Positions 13,280 to 26,269 of a stretch of 64,000 bases of DNA are shown here, piece after piece. The notes under the pieces are model-generated. The model searched no databases. It was not told the origin of the DNA and saw nothing but the letters and a program-made list of their open reading frames with translations. The DNA is from Punica granatum (taxonomy: Eukaryota > Streptophyta > Magnoliopsida > Myrtales > Lythraceae), in contig NC_045131.1 of NCBI RefSeq assembly GCF_007655135.1, positions 21,622,001-21,686,000 on the forward strand. The letters run 5' to 3'. Positions within the stretch are counted from its first letter, which is position 1; each line of letters starts with the position of its first letter. The translations under genes were made by a program, and so were the position numbers.

Positions 13280-13463
13280 GGGCCGTTTGGATTCAGAGTT
13301 AAAGTTACTTTGATTTTGATTTTGATTTTGATTGTGGAAAATGACAAATGAGATGTGATTATAAATTTGACTTGGAAAACGTGTATTTTTGTTGTGTAGT
13401 GTGTTGAGTTAAAGTTAAAGTTAAAGTTAAAGTTAAAATTAAATTTCTCTCAATCCAATCGAG
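13280..13463. mobile_element. MITE-like element with internal hexamer repeats
   Basis: The termini are inverted (GGCCGTTTGGATTCAGAG on the left; GCCTCGATTGGATTGAGAG from the right end). Inside are two simple repeats, a TTTGAT-type array (13308-13332) and an AAGTTA-type array (13408-13440). No TSD could be read with confidence. Confidence 0.45.
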
Positions 13464-14041
13464 GCGTTACATTAACGTTTTATTGCCTCCTCTCAGTAGG
13501 TCCCACTCTATGCTGTTCATAGCTTGACTCTCTTGGTAATGGTAATGATCCTCGTTTTCTCACTTTCTCTAAGACAATTATGGCCACGGTCTACTTCCAC
13601 TCTCGATGATGACGGTGGCTAAGATGGATGTTGCTATTTTTGGGAGAAATATGGGAGAAGAGTATTTTTGGGGATTTTACTCTTCCGAAATTGTCATCTT
13701 AGAGTTTGTTTGGGAGTGCGATTTAAGGTTTCATAATCACTTTTTTCTTATAATTTTGATTAGATTCGGTGTTTGGTGAGAATTTCCGAAACTATGATTT
13801 GAATCGAAATTGCGGTTATAAATGTGATTTCCACAAGTACGTTAATAGATGCTTATGAAATCTCTTATTCTATTTCAAGTATTAATAGTTGCATTTTATT
13901 TACTTTATGCATTTTTAAATTAGTTTCCTCTAAACACTTAATTTTTTCTAAAATCAACACTTATTTTTCAACAATTTTATTTTAGTAATTTTTCATCAAC
14001 AACATCACTCCCACCCCAAGCCTTAATCCACCTAGCAACCC

Positions 14042-14182
14042 ACCTTACTTTTTTTTTGGTTATAAGAAAGGCACGCCAGCCTATTATAATGAAATAGAAA
14101 TCATAATAGCTAATAACGGGATTTAAATAGTCCCATTGAATATCGAATATGAAACCTCCTGATTACCCGATGCTGGCGTGCA
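14042..14182 (-). mobile_element. tRNA-derived SINE, family A
   Basis: Minus-strand SINE. Its head carries box A/B-like promoter words and it ends in a T run on the plus strand (14049-14057), that is a poly-A tail. The flanks share CCACCTAGCAACCC (14028-14041 and 14183-14196), a 14-bp TSD. Confidence 0.75.
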
Positions 14183-14212
14183 CCACCTAGCAACCCCTCT
14201 TTACCCAATGAG

Positions 14213-14270
14213 ATTGCCATTTTAGCAGTAATGTGGATGATATTGCCATTTTAGCGATAATGTGGATGAT
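14213..14270. repeat. 29-bp tandem duplication
   Basis: Two head-to-tail copies starting ATTGCCATTTTAGC and ending ATGTGGATGAT, differing at two bases. Confidence 0.85.
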
Positions 14271-16539
14271 CATACACGATGGATCGTCAATGTGTAATCC
14301 AATAAGGCAACATGTGGTCCCATGTGATTACGAGCAATTTAATGGATCTTCCCATACCAAACGCTTATGGTTTGCATTTGTTGAATCTTAGGTCACGGGT
14401 CTGTTACTGTAAAGAGGTGCTTCTTAATTGACATCGAAGGTGCCGACGAAGGCCAATATGATAACTTGATGTCTACAAACGCTAATCATTTTAAGCAGAG
14501 GAACGGGGAAAAGGAGAGAAGCAACTAAAGAAGGGTGTGCGATAAATCGTGCTCTTGCGAGAGCGAATAGCATGCACGAGCACACTCATGGTCACCGCAA
14601 GAGTCACATGCACGAAAAGTTGCCATCAATTTTGCTAAGGACGACTCGTCGGGAGACCCATGCGCGTGTGGACCCAAATTAAACACCACACTCTCCTCTT
14701 TTCCTTCTCTTTTTGGGGCCTATGTTGTCCGCAATGCGATTGCAAGTGAGACGAGAGGGCAAAGTACACACAGACATCATGCCCCCTGTGGGGCCCACTC
14801 AAAGCAAACATATACAATCAATGAACTCTTCCCTTGTTACCTTTGCCCCCACCGGCTTGGTCTCTTTGGCAAGCATCCCATGTGAGTGGGCTGACTCCCC
14901 CGCCCCAACCAACGACGGATTTGATTCGTTGGTAAGTTGATAATAAGAAGTAAGTCAAGTTCAGGACTCGATTATTTGGAGGTCGGCATTTGGAATTTAA
15001 TGGCGGGCCCCAAACCGTACAATATATTGTCCGATGGACTAGTCGGTTGTTACAGCGCCGGACACCATCGACCAAAAAAAAAGAAGACTCCCCACCCCAT
15101 GCTCCTCAAGGGCAATACCGTCATTTCACTTACCGATTGTAGCATTTGGATTGGTCCCTCTACTTTCAATCTTTGATTTGATCGAGTCAATGCATGATTT
15201 GTTAATCTGTTTGGTCCTTCTATGGCATGAATTATGTATTAGGATTTGAAAAGGCTCCTATATGCAGGGCACGTATGCACACGTTCTGCCTCTGTCCTTT
15301 CGGCCTTCTCTTTAATTTTTTTATATTTCTAGTATTTAATTAATGTTGTTCGCGTTCAGTTCAGATTACGACTATTAAATGGTAAGAACTAAATTAATAT
15401 ATGAAAGTGCAGTGTTGAGAGCGGTTTTGATGGTAATAAAAGGTTGAAAATGAAATTGATGACTCGTCAAGAACGAAATTGATGGTTTATTCGTGTAAAA
15501 TTTTTCTATTTTCTATATATTTTAATTTATAATTCAACTAGTTATATTCAATTATCGTGTATGGTATGAGTGTGCATCTAGTGATATAATTCAGGAAATA
15601 TCCAAACATGAAAAATTTCTGGAAAATCTTATAAAGGAAAAAATGAAGGACAAGAGGGTGAAGGACTATAAAGCAAAGTCGAAAGCTATAAGGACTGAAG
15701 TGAATCTATAAAAGTTAGAGGGACTAAATTGATCTGAAGAGTGGCAATGCCCATTTCCGACTTTGCCCCGGCGTTGGGGGTGGGGGAGGCGGCTGCCGCT
15801 TTGATGCCCGCTCCGTTCCCAAGCAGTGGTCCTTCGCCATCACTGCCGCAATCCGTCACCGTCATCCTAGCTCTTTAATTAAACACTCAATTCTAATTAA
15901 TTAATAGCATTCATTTGTCAGCCCAGAAAAAGAAAATAGCATCCATTTGAATTTATTTCAACATTTAATATTTTTTAGCTGTCTGTTATTAAATTTCTTT
16001 CATCAATTAAGAAGAAAGTTTGCCAATCAACATGAAATAAATGATGATTTTTTTTGGAAATGTGCTACCCGATATTCGAAAGTCCATAGGTTCCAACTAA
16101 TTTATATTTCGCCCAATAAGGGGTAAAATTTTCTGATCGTCGATTTTCATTTATAAACTTTAATTCTAGATCTTATTTAAGGGAAAACAATTATCGAACC
16201 ACTTGAATTCACATGAATTTCTAATTGAAATAAACAATAACTTTTTAACGCATATGCTATAACAAATTGAGTTCCATGTGAACATCGTTATTTGTACTGT
16301 AACGATTTGAAATCCAATGAGAGTACCTTGCGTGATGAACTTAAGGTCGAAGAAATTAGTATATTAGTGGAGAATATCCGTCTCTCCAAAAAAATAAAAA
16401 TAAAAATTATTTTTTGAGTTAAAAATTGAGGGAAAAAAAATGTATTGTAATCTCCGTTCCCCTCAAACAAATCGCTCGCCACGTCCCTTTTCCCAAAGAA
16501 ACGAACACATAACTCCCCCCTTACTTAGCAAAAAAACCA
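14271..16539. other. Intergenic region upstream of the ELMO gene
   Basis: No supported gene. Short open frames near 14635-15176 have no recognisable products. A degenerate minus-strand copy of SINE family B lies at about 16065-16215: reversed, it shows the AATTCAAGTGGTTCG head followed by the diagnostic body. Otherwise the region is unassigned. Confidence 0.4.
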
Positions 16540-17050
16540 TACTCCCTCCTTCCCTCCCTCCCTCCCTCCTTGCAAACATCCCATCGCAGAGAGAGCCATT
16601 TCTAGAGAGAGAAAATCTCAGTGGGGGGAGAGAGAGAGGAGACCGGGGAGAGATAGAGAGAGCTCTCTAACTGCTCAATGGTGTCCCCCTCGCAGATCTC
16701 GAAACCCTAGCCACACTTCATTGTCTCCGGATACTCTCCCGCCCTCTCCTCCTCTCTTGCCACTCGCCGGAGCTCCGTCTCCCTATCGCTGTCCGTACCT
16801 GTGCCTCATTGTCAATTGGCGGGGCCTTGGGCGGCGGGTTTGATTGAATCCCCAATCGGCTCCGCTGGACTTTGATTGCCTTCGCAGGAGCTCGGCTGGG
16901 GCAATCGAGGAGCTCTATTTGTCGTTTCTTGTCTCCACACTAGCTGGCATTACGGCGTTTCCGATTTACGGATGTGATTTGGAGCATTCTTCCGCGAGGA
17001 GGCCGATGAAGGAGGTGCATTTCGTGTATTGAACTGTTCGAGCGGATAAG
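16540..17050 (+). promoter_or_regulatory. Probable ELMO 5' leader with three very short uORFs
   Basis: A CT-rich then GA-rich stretch (16541-16670) precedes a GC-richer leader. It contains three upstream AUGs. The first, at 16678, opens a 10-codon ORF (MVSPSQISKP) ending at 16710. The second, at 16972, is followed at once by TGA, a start-stop element. The third, at 17006, encodes MKEVHFVY and ends at 17032, 18 bases before the main ATG. Translational repression through these uORFs is plausible but inferred; the transcription start is not known. Confidence 0.5.
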
Positions 17051-17189
17051 ATGGATGACAGAGGAGGTTCGTTTGTCGCTGTCAGAAGGATTTCTCAAGG
17101 CATTGAAAGAGGCAACACCTGCCATTCAACTTCAGGTACCCTACCTGCCATTATACATTCCCTCTCTCTCTCTGTCTCTCTCTCTATAT

Positions 17190-17225
<36 letters not shown>

Positions 17226-20200
17226 GAGCGGATAACTTGATATAAATGCCCGTCTCTATATATGTCCGGACGTATTCATTTTAATTGCAAGGTTTCGACG
17301 TTTCTTGGACCCTCCTCCTGTATGTGTCGTCGCAGTTAAGAGCTAGGGTCCTGGAAATTGAGATCGTCGATTTTGATGGTTTAAATATTTGTATATGTAG
17401 CTGTTCGTAGTGAAAGAAATATGTGCCCTAACTCCTCATTTGCAGAGGCGCAAATCTGTCTCGGTAGGCGAGCTTACTTCAATGAGTGATCTCTGCTTAA
17501 AACTGCCATTTTTGTTTGCAACTTTTGTGTAATTCTTCTATAATCTAAATCTGCAGTTCTGTTAGTGAAATAAATGTTCGTCAGCTTTTCCAGTCTGATG
17601 GGCCTCAATATTGCCACAGTTTCTTTCTATTTGACAGCAAATAGGGCTCCAATAGTCGACATAGCTAATGTGATGAAGATTTATAAACTATGACCGCAAC
17701 CTGGATACCAGATAAACTTGAAGCGTTATCATTTTTCTTTGGTAGTCTTATACTTATATTGAGCCGGGGATGAGCTGAACCCTCCTTCCTAAAAGGTTTG
17801 GTGGCTTTCCATCCAAAAGGGGGGAGAGAGAGAGATAGAGAGAAGGTTTGGTGAGTTCACTAGCAAAGATTTACTTTGATTTCTAATTTGAAATTTTTGG
17901 GTACGTTGACTGTAGACAACTTCAATGCTGCATATTAATAGCTAATAAATCACTATAATCGTAATAAAATGAATTATCGCTGGTCAGCCTTGCAGTTTCT
18001 TTTTGGGGAATTGAAAGAAACTGTTTATGCAAGTTTATAATACCTCAAAAGGGTAATACTGATTTAATTATTGATGCTGTAGGAGAATGACCCTTTAAAG
18101 TATTTAAATTCGTGCTTATTCTGTAGCCTACTGAAGCTGATATTCAAGAGCATTAGCCAATGAATCAATTCAATAAATTTTAAAGGGAAGCTTATAAATG
18201 CTCACTGGCTTGTATACATCAACCAAAAAGAAACCAAAAGTAGTTACCAAAATAGAGAAACCAAAATTAATTGTTAAGCACAATGGATGATTATCAAACT
18301 TGTGTCTTAATTTGATTTCTGGCTCAGCACCTTATCTGAGAAGTTTATTTATGTTGTCTGTGGAGGAGAAGCCTCGATACTTTGTAGCGCATGTAAACAT
18401 TTGAAGGCGACAAAGATTTTTACAAGACGAAAGATTATTACTTCCTTGAGTTGCTTGAGTCGTAATTTGGAGACAGGTTCTTGGTTGTCTATCTTAGCAT
18501 TTTCGTTTTGTTACAGCTGAGGTTGTGGCAGGATCTGCAGCATGGCTTGGCCGAGGTCTTTCTTGTGTTTGTGCCCAGAGAAGAGAGAGCGATGCTCGTC
18601 CTTCATTTGATTTAACACCTGCCCAGGTACCTATCCTGTAACTTGATGAAAGTAATTTTCAAAAAATGATTAAATCATATCCTATTGTTTGAAGAAGAAT
18701 TGTGGTTCAGTACTCCAGGTTATGGAACCTTTTGCCTGCCAATAAGATGTCCTGGTGGATTTGAGAACCTTGGATTTGTGATGAAAGTAATTTTCAAAAA
18801 ATGATTAAATCATATCCTATTGTTTGAACAAGAATTGTGGTTCACTACTCCAGGTTATGGAACATTTTGCCTGCCAATAAGATGTCCTGGTGGATTTGAG
18901 AACCTTGGATTTGTGATATTTGCTCCTTATGTTTCTTTACCATATCATTTTCACTGGGCTGGTGCCATTCTAATTTGAGATTTCTAAATAAGATCAGTCT
19001 TTTGTCAAGTAAATTTTCTTTATATACTTGTACAATACAAATGGGCTGCTTCTTTGTATTGTATCCATACCTGTTTTTGCTCTATGATATCCTCTAAAGT
19101 AACTTCCGTATTTTTATCTAATATTAATTCCATTTTATGTATAAGATGATCAAGGGTGTACCATTGTTTGAGAAAATATACCTTGAATTTGATTTTGTCA
19201 GGAGGAATGTTTACAGAGGTTACAAAGCCGTATAGACGTTGCCTATGATAGTTCAACACTGGAGCACCAGGTATAGATTTTGTTCAAATTGCATCTGCTT
19301 TTGTGGACTTCAGATTGCTTCCAAGTTTTATAGGCCAATCAGTCAGTCTATCTGTATTGATTATGTTGAATCTTATTTTTGTTGCATTTGCACAGGAAGC
19401 CCTAAGAGCGTTATGGCATACTGCCTTTCCTGAAGAGGAACTATGTGGTTTAATATCTGAGCAATGGAAGGAAATGGGTTGGCAAGGGAAGGACCCTTCC
19501 ACTGATTTTAGGTAAATTATGTGCAGTATACTGTGCTCCTGGTTGCTCTTTGCTTGCTAAGTTCTTAATTTTCAATTGTTAATATGCTAATTGCAGGGGA
19601 GGCGGTTTCATATCATTGGAAAACTTGTTGTTTTTCGCGAGGAATTTTCCGGTATCATCTCACTTTCAAAATGTCTATCTGTTGATTTTTCCACAACGTG
19701 CTTAGAGCCTTATATAAGGCATTCTTGATTTGACCCTGAAAGGCGGTCTTCCGATGATTTCAAGTGCTATGTCACCCCATTCTGTCCGTTGAAGATGGTT
19801 TTATTTTGGAGGGCCCTTTTTGCTATCTGTATTTCTAAGCTTACTTTATGGCTTGTGACTTGTTAATTTTGTGTTACATTATCATGTATAGTGCATTGAC
19901 TATGAAGCTAGTTTGCCAGAATCTGACCGTGTGGTAGCCATACAGGTTTTTCTTCGATTGTGTTGGATTCTATAAACTTGTAATTTAATCGTATGATGTG
20001 GAGTATTGAAAGATGTGGATTGATGCTTATCTTTTCTTGGCTCCAATAAACATCCTTAGGAAAGTGATATAAGTTTTGGCCTCTATAAACATCTTTAGGA
20101 AAGTGATATATAAGTGTTAAATTCATCAGGAAGTAATCAGCATCAGTGTTGTTAGGAATTCCAGTTTTTTATTTTTATGCATTTGGGATTAGGATAGCAT

Positions 20201-23200
20201 CCCGATTATCTCTTGGCTTCTTTTATACTGAAGGGCTTATTAGAAACTAAACTCATTCATTGTAATATACCTATAGGAATTCACAAGAAATAGTTTTGTT
20301 CCTGCATTTATTGTTTATCTGCCCCGCGGAAATTGAGCTGCCCACTGGCTTCATCATTCTCATTTTATGAGTCAAATCTATATGAGTTAGATGACCTTGA
20401 TGGCTTGGATCTTTCCTGGTCTGATTCACTTTTGGTATATTTTACTATGGGAACATTGGCTAACTTGTCACCCATAAAGTAGCTATTTGTCATCAAGTAG
20501 ATTAGAAGTACCGGGAGTTCTATTCATCAGGGTATTCCTTGCTTTTTGAAAAGTTCAATGCTTATTGTCTAATTACCATAAGGTATGGATAGCATTTATC
20601 CACTTTAAGTTAATGAATCTCTCAAGGAAATTGATGATTTTGATATCCTACCTTGATGAAGGGGGCTTGTCTGCAGTTTTTCTTGTTGAAGTGCAGCGAT
20701 GTATTATTAATTTTTTAAACCAAGAAGCTAGTCATTGAGGTTGGGAAATCATGCAAATTGTCATTTTATGAAGATCCAAGCATTTGTTGCTTTGGTCGTT
20801 TTCCTCTGTGAAGTTTTGGTTTTTAGTTGACATTGGTGAGCCAAAGATGGTACCCAATGAATAACTGTAATACGTGCTTTTTCTTCTTCTTCTCCTTCTT
20901 TTTTTTTTTTGCTAATTAATGCGGGAGCTTTTATCCCTCATTCTTTTCATGTTCGCCCTATGTACTTTGAATTGATGCAGTTATTTTCTATAGAGATGAA
21001 CTGTGGTGGATATTGTGGTCTATAATGCACTAGCTCCATGCATAATATAATAGATTCCTTGCCTTGCTGTGTTACGTTTTTCAATAATCTGTCAAAAGGG
21101 TGGGTTTTTGCTCATTTAATGATTTTGAACCCATGATCACAGAAATCCTTCCAAGATTTACTTAGAAAGCGAGAAGGAGATAGGTCAATGTGGGAATACC
21201 CTTTTGCTGTCGCTGGTGTCAATATCACCTTTATGCTCATCCAAATGCTTGATCTGGAAGCAGGTACATTATTTTTTCACTTCCCTTCACGCAAACGCTC
21301 CTATGAATTTTTATATGTCTCTAAACTGGTAAAATGAAAGCTAGATGAGGTGGCAATGCCTGTCTCTTTACATATTTAGAATACTCATGTTCTTGCCATC
21401 TGATGGCCAGTGCCATTCTTGGTAGTTCTAGCTCACAGTTAAGTTTACTTTAGGCAGTTATGTTTCCTTTAGGAGTTTAATTATTCCAGAAAAAAACAGA
21501 ATGAGGGGGCGATGGAATTGAGGTTTTCCTGGGAAAGCCTTAACCTAAACCAATAATGATGGAAATGCGACGTGATCCTTTGTCTACTAGTTGGGTAGAA
21601 AGGATATGCTTTTTATTAATTACAATTTACTTGCATGTTTCAATCTTACAGTAAAACCACGGACCTTTGTTGGAGCTACTTTCTTGAAGTTTCTTTCAGG
21701 TAACATTCTAAGACCATTAACTTTGTACACTGCTCAATTGTTTCATCTTAGGAAAATGGTGGAAATATTTTAACCCATGCCTCATGTTGAGGGGGAGAGA
21801 GGCTGTTATAATTTTGATGATAGCTTAACTTAAGTGAAGAAATTTACAGTTTTGAAGTAAAAAGAATGGTTGACAACTTATATTTTGCAGTTTTTTTCCT
21901 TAACAACTACAGTATGCTACATAATTTGGAGGAGGATAAGAAATCAAATTTTCACACTAGATGGAAATGCCAAAGGAACACTAATAGAGTGGGCGGTTAC
22001 TTTAACATCTTGAAAAGCAAATGAATGGAAACGACTTGGAACTAAAGTGGCTCAAATTGCTGTGCCATTATACTCTTGATGGATCAAGGATGGATGGGTT
22101 GAGGTGTTAGTGGGGTGCTGGAATTCTGATGGTGGCACGGTCATGCTAATGAGGTCTCTGTAGCATCAAAAATATATTAATGATATATGGAAGAGGCTTT
22201 GAAGCAAATAAATGGGACCATGTTTCTTTATGCTGTTGTATAAAGTACAATGAATTTGGAGATTATTGGTGCGAATTGTTATTCGAACTCAAAAGTACCT
22301 ACTCTTTTTATCATGATTTCACAGATGCTCCATATATATATATATATATATATATATTTTCTTATGACCTATTTATGATTATTTCCAATCAGGCCCTTTT
22401 AGCTCTCTTACAAATGCTTGCTAGTAGTGGTGAAACAAATTTAGGAATTCTAAAGCACATCGTTCTCTAACATCCAAAAGGCTTAGTACTTCATTGGTGA
22501 TCTCAAAAATGGAGGGAATTTCCACCTGTGTAGTTGAGTTCTCTGTAGTTTGCTGCAAGTTGGGAGAGTCCCTGCTATACATTGACCATAATCACATATC
22601 TCTTTTCCAAGCTTGGAAGTTCCAGTGCTGTCAAATATCTTTAGGTGCTATTCATTTCAATTTGTACCTGGTTTAGATCCTGGATAAGATCTGCACCAAG
22701 TTGACTGTTCGAGTATTTATTTATTTATTTATTGTTCTGACTGGTTTGCTTTTGCATGGGTTTTGCCTCTCGTTATGCAGAAAATGAACATGCCTTTGAT
22801 CTTCTATATTGCATTACATTCAAGTTAATGGATCATCAATGGCTTGCCATGCGTGCGTCTTATATGGACTTCAACGTAAGCTTTTCCTTCATTCTAAAGT
22901 CCCCTTTCTAGAAATAGATGGAACATCGTTCCTATATGCTTATTGCATGGTCATGCATAGATGTATATAATAGTCTTTGTTGTTGTAGGAGTATTTAATT
23001 CGTGCTAAAATTTATACCTTCAGTAACCTACTACACATCATGTAGAAATGATCCTTAATTGTTACAGAAACAATGTCTTACCGGTTAGCCACTATATGAA
23101 GATTTTTTGATTAAACCTTTCAGTAATTCTGTTTCTTCATGTGCAGGCGGTAATGAAATCAACACGCCGTCAATTGGAAAGTGAACTCCTGCTTGAAGAG

Positions 23201-23248
23201 ATAACGCGCCTCGAAGAATTGCCTTCGTACAAACTCCTCACACGATAG
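17051..23248 (+). CDS. ELMO domain-containing protein, complete, 9 exons, 266 aa
   Basis: Exons 17051-17135, 18517-18626, 19202-19270, 19396-19511, 19597-19651, 21143-21263, 21652-21699, 22781-22875 and 23147-23248 give 801 bp with every junction GT-AG and in frame; 266 aa is the usual length of plant members. The N-terminus (MDDRGGSFVAVRRISQG, then AEVVAGSAAWLGRGLSCVCA) is the conserved plant start. The ELMO domain spans about residues 85-255 and contains the W112...GWQGKDPSTDFRGGG signature with Arg127, the residue expected to act in ELMOD-type GTPase-activating proteins. ELMOD proteins in animals are GAPs for Arf/Arl GTPases. In Arabidopsis, family members (MACARON, ELMOD_A) affect pollen aperture formation. 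It is presumed cytosolic or membrane-peripheral; no signal peptide or membrane segment is seen. Intron 1 carries CT and TA microsatellites (17161-17225), intron 2 a 135-bp tandem duplication, intron 7 a TA repeat (22332-22357). Confidence 0.95.
18644..18913. repeat. 135-bp tandem duplication in ELMO intron 2
   Basis: Two adjacent copies (18644-18778, 18779-18913) begin TGATGAAAGTAATTTTC and differ at only about three positions (for example GAAGAAG/GAACAAG and AACCTTTT/AACATTTT). The event is recent and leaves the splice sites at 18627 and 19201 intact. Confidence 0.93.
19652..21142 (+). other. ELMO intron 5, with short tandem repeat
   Basis: At 1.5 kb this is the largest intron of the gene. 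Around 20038-20112 a unit of about 33 bp ending in AAACATC(C/T)TTAGGAAAGTGATAT is duplicated. No exon-like sequence or transposon was recognised in the rest. Confidence 0.5.
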
Positions 23249-23500
23249 GTATAGGAGCAGCAGCAGTTGATGAGGGTTTCAGAGATTTCTCTTTTCTTTG
23301 CTCACTCGCTACTCCCCCTTTCTTTCTGCTCTTTGAAATCTTGCTAGATGGCTTTCCTTTTTTTCTGGTTGATATGGCATTAGCAATATTTCTTAAGCTT
23401 TTCCTTTTGACATCCCGAGTATTCCTGCTTAGTGCTTGAGATAAGTCTACTCATGTTTACGGGGGATATAGGTTGATGCATAAAAATGTAATTGCATGAG
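23249..23500 (+). other. Probable ELMO 3' UTR
   Basis: T-rich sequence after the stop. Near 23480 there is AAAAATGTAATTG, which could serve as a weak polyadenylation region. The true end cannot be fixed. Confidence 0.35.
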
Positions 23501-23871
23501 GTGATGCATAAATGACCCGATCATGGGTAGCTCGTATTGCGAATGCTGCTGTGAGTCAATTCCAATTCCATCTTGAGTATTATTTGAGTTGGTCTTTTAC
23601 TTGGGTGCCTCCATGATTTTTACCCTTGGCATTTTGGTCTGATGTTTTTCTGGTTCAGACTGGATACAGAATTATGATTTCTGTCTGCTTGCTTGCGATA
23701 TCCGAATTCAGTAAAGCCAGTAATACTGATGCACACAAACCATTTGCATTGAATGCCATTGATGATCTGAAGAAGTGCTTTTCCCGGAAAGTAGTCTGAG
23801 TTGCTCAAAACTAACAGGAGCATTTCTTGAAGTACGCATGTTGATGTTGAATGCCAATTGCCATTATCAAG

Positions 23872-24035
23872 GTGATGGCCTAGTGTTCCAAGCTTTATTC
23901 CTATGTAGTTTGATAATTCCAAGATTCCGGGTTCGAGTCCTTTCTATGCTTTTGTGTCAAAAACATTTGCTCGAAATGTATTCTTTGCTTGGCCTTGGCG
24001 GACACCGGCTTCTGTAAATTATATTAGGCTTTTGG
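23872..24035 (+). mobile_element. tRNA-derived SINE-like element (GGTTCGAGTCC B box)
   Basis: An A-box-like GATGGCCTAGTGTTC (about 23874) is followed about 50 bases later by GGGTTCGAGTCC (23928-23939), a perfect pol III B box. The sequence does not fold as a tRNA, so a SINE or tRNA-derived remnant is the better reading. The 3' end is approximate and no TSD was found. Confidence 0.5.
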
Positions 24036-24144
24036 TGGCATCGGTTCATTATGTATGGTAAGGTTGTCATCATTATTGCTCATCATTTTATTCATAAAGA
24101 AAGGGAAACTTGCCACAATGTCTTTATTTATTAATTTTCATCTA

Positions 24145-24583
24145 GGATAAATTGAACGAAGGCAGGAGCTCTATTAAGACTAGTCTGTGAGGTGTGAGCC
24201 TATTTAGTCTATAAATTCTTCATCAATTGTCCTAGGCAACCAATGTGGGGCAAATTTCATAACCTGCAACCGGTTCAATCCATAACATTTGTCCACCATA
24301 AGGACCAAAGTCCTTGTTGGTCATGGCAACGTTGGTCACAGTCGACACTCCCGGGCCACCACTCTATAGGCTACTACTCTTTGGACTATCATTTCAAGGT
24401 TGGCTCTAATATCAATTGTTGTAGATTAAACGGGAGAGTTCGATCTAAAAGATTAGTTTATTAGGTGGTAGAGCCCATTTGGTCTCTAAACCTTACACAT
24501 TTAGTCTCTAAACTCCACTCCAATTGCTCATATAACTAATGCGGGACATGTCACATACCTTGCAATTAGTTCAATCCATAACA
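24145..24583 (-). mobile_element. TRIM-like miniature LTR element
   Basis: Two direct repeats (24145-24287 and 24420-24583) share an ordered series of words and both end TTCAATCCATAACA; on the minus strand each LTR therefore begins TGTTATGGATTGAAC-like. Next to the inner edge of the right copy, on the minus strand, is TTGATATTAGAGCC, a degraded form of the initiator-Met-tRNA primer-binding site TGGTATCAGAGC. The interior of about 130 bp is too small for any protein. This matches terminal-repeat retrotransposons in miniature. Confidence 0.6.
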
Positions 24584-26250
24584 AACTTCCGGCACAAATA
24601 CTGTGGACTTGAGTGCCTATGGGATTTATCCGGTGCTGGGTTTTCCTCGAGGCCGAGCCCGGTCTATGCAAATTGCAAATGGGCTCAAGCCCGCTAGGTA
24701 GACTCTGAAAAGTTAATTATCATATGGTCCAAACTGGAAGGAACTCCTTCCAGAGTTAGGGTTAGAAATTGGATACCCACTCCTGGAAACGCTAATAGCA
24801 TCAATGCTTACGAAAGATATGACTGTGGGTAGTCGTCGAAAGCAGAATAAAAATAGGGCAGGCTATCACATGGCCTGCTCTCAGAGATGGGGCAATGCAG
24901 GCCCTCCATTCGATATTGCTATATGGTACGTCCATGATCCCTTATTATTCTCCTTGGTTAGAATGCGTCGCTCGCCATTTTGACTATTTTCATACAATAA
25001 ATCACGCGGATTAGCATTTTTAATCTGCTTGATTAAGTTGAGATAGGAAGAATCAATCAGATGATGTGACTTTAATTTGAAATAAAATAGTCTTGCAATA
25101 ATATTTTTTGTGAATGATGATATGATATGGAGAATAATACATACATCCTATAATGAGAGCCCCAGCTACAATTATAACAACTGGCCGGTCAGTCCATCGG
25201 GAGATGTCAAGCTCACTTTTATCTGATAAGCTAAATGGCAAAAGTCAATCGCATTTGATGATGTTTCTCTTTATGAGTAGCAAAGACATCGACGTTGATG
25301 TCCAATTTATTGGCACCAATCGTTGCCTTCTTCAAGAAATGCTCCTATTACAAACTTTAAACAGCAGTAATCTAGATGATCAACCGTCAACTGCCTGATC
25401 TCGGTGGTTCCGAAGTTAAAGAGCGTTTACCAATTAATGATGATGATGATGATGATCCACATATCCAAGTTTATTTGAAATTGTTGTAACCCCAAAAATT
25501 AGTCAACATTCTTTATGGTTCATGTTTCAAATAGTGTGTTTACTTTAAGAACATTTCACTAGGGTGGGTGAAGATGGCTAAGTTTCACCAGCTGCAAGAA
25601 ATATTCCTTTCCTATTTTTAGCCCATTACCTGATATCCAAAAATGCAATTCGAGTTGGTTCATCTGACCGAGAAGTAAATCTTTTCCAATATATGAATTT
25701 TCTCCATTCACGAGTGTTGGAAATTGACTCAGTATCAATGAAGACAATGCGGAAAAGAGAAGAATTACATACAAGATATATATGGTAAAACCCTCAAAAG
25801 CAATGAAAACGTTTTTAAGAAAACATTCACGGGCAAAGGAGGTTGTGCGGTGTCTTCTCATTGAGCTATAATGGTGGAGTGGTACAAAATGAGTGAGTCT
25901 CTTATAGGCACAATAGCCAAACCGAAAAGACGAGCCCTAACCTCGAAGAAACTCTCACTTCGAGGTCTACAAAACAAATTGCCACTCACTAAGCACTCTA
26001 CTCGCACTTTTACATGAAAGTTCTCGAACCCATATATAAACCCTGATTTTCTCTCAATAAAATAATCCCAATATTCTCTCTATATGTAATATCCTAAAAT
26101 ACAATATTCAAGATATTACCTAACTAAAGATAGAGATTTAAATTACCAAAATTAGGCAGCAAAATCATATTAAAATTCAAGAGACAACTCAACAAAGAGA
26201 TTCAACCTTGAGATTTTAGTCAAAAAGACCAGATAGCAAACTACTTGAAC
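24584..26250. other. Intergenic DNA
   Basis: No supported gene. There is a short GAT repeat at about 25437-25457. Several short frames are present without recognisable products. Confidence 0.35.
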
Positions 26251-26269
26251 TAATTGTGAATTTTTCAGT

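Noticed and set aside
13111..13302. Short Ser/Pro-rich open frame
   Set aside because: It has no splice-compatible continuation, runs into a MITE and contains an internal CT-rich partial duplication.
23872..24035. Functional tRNA gene
   Set aside because: Pol III boxes are present, but no acceptor stem or anticodon arm can be formed; a SINE-type element fits better.
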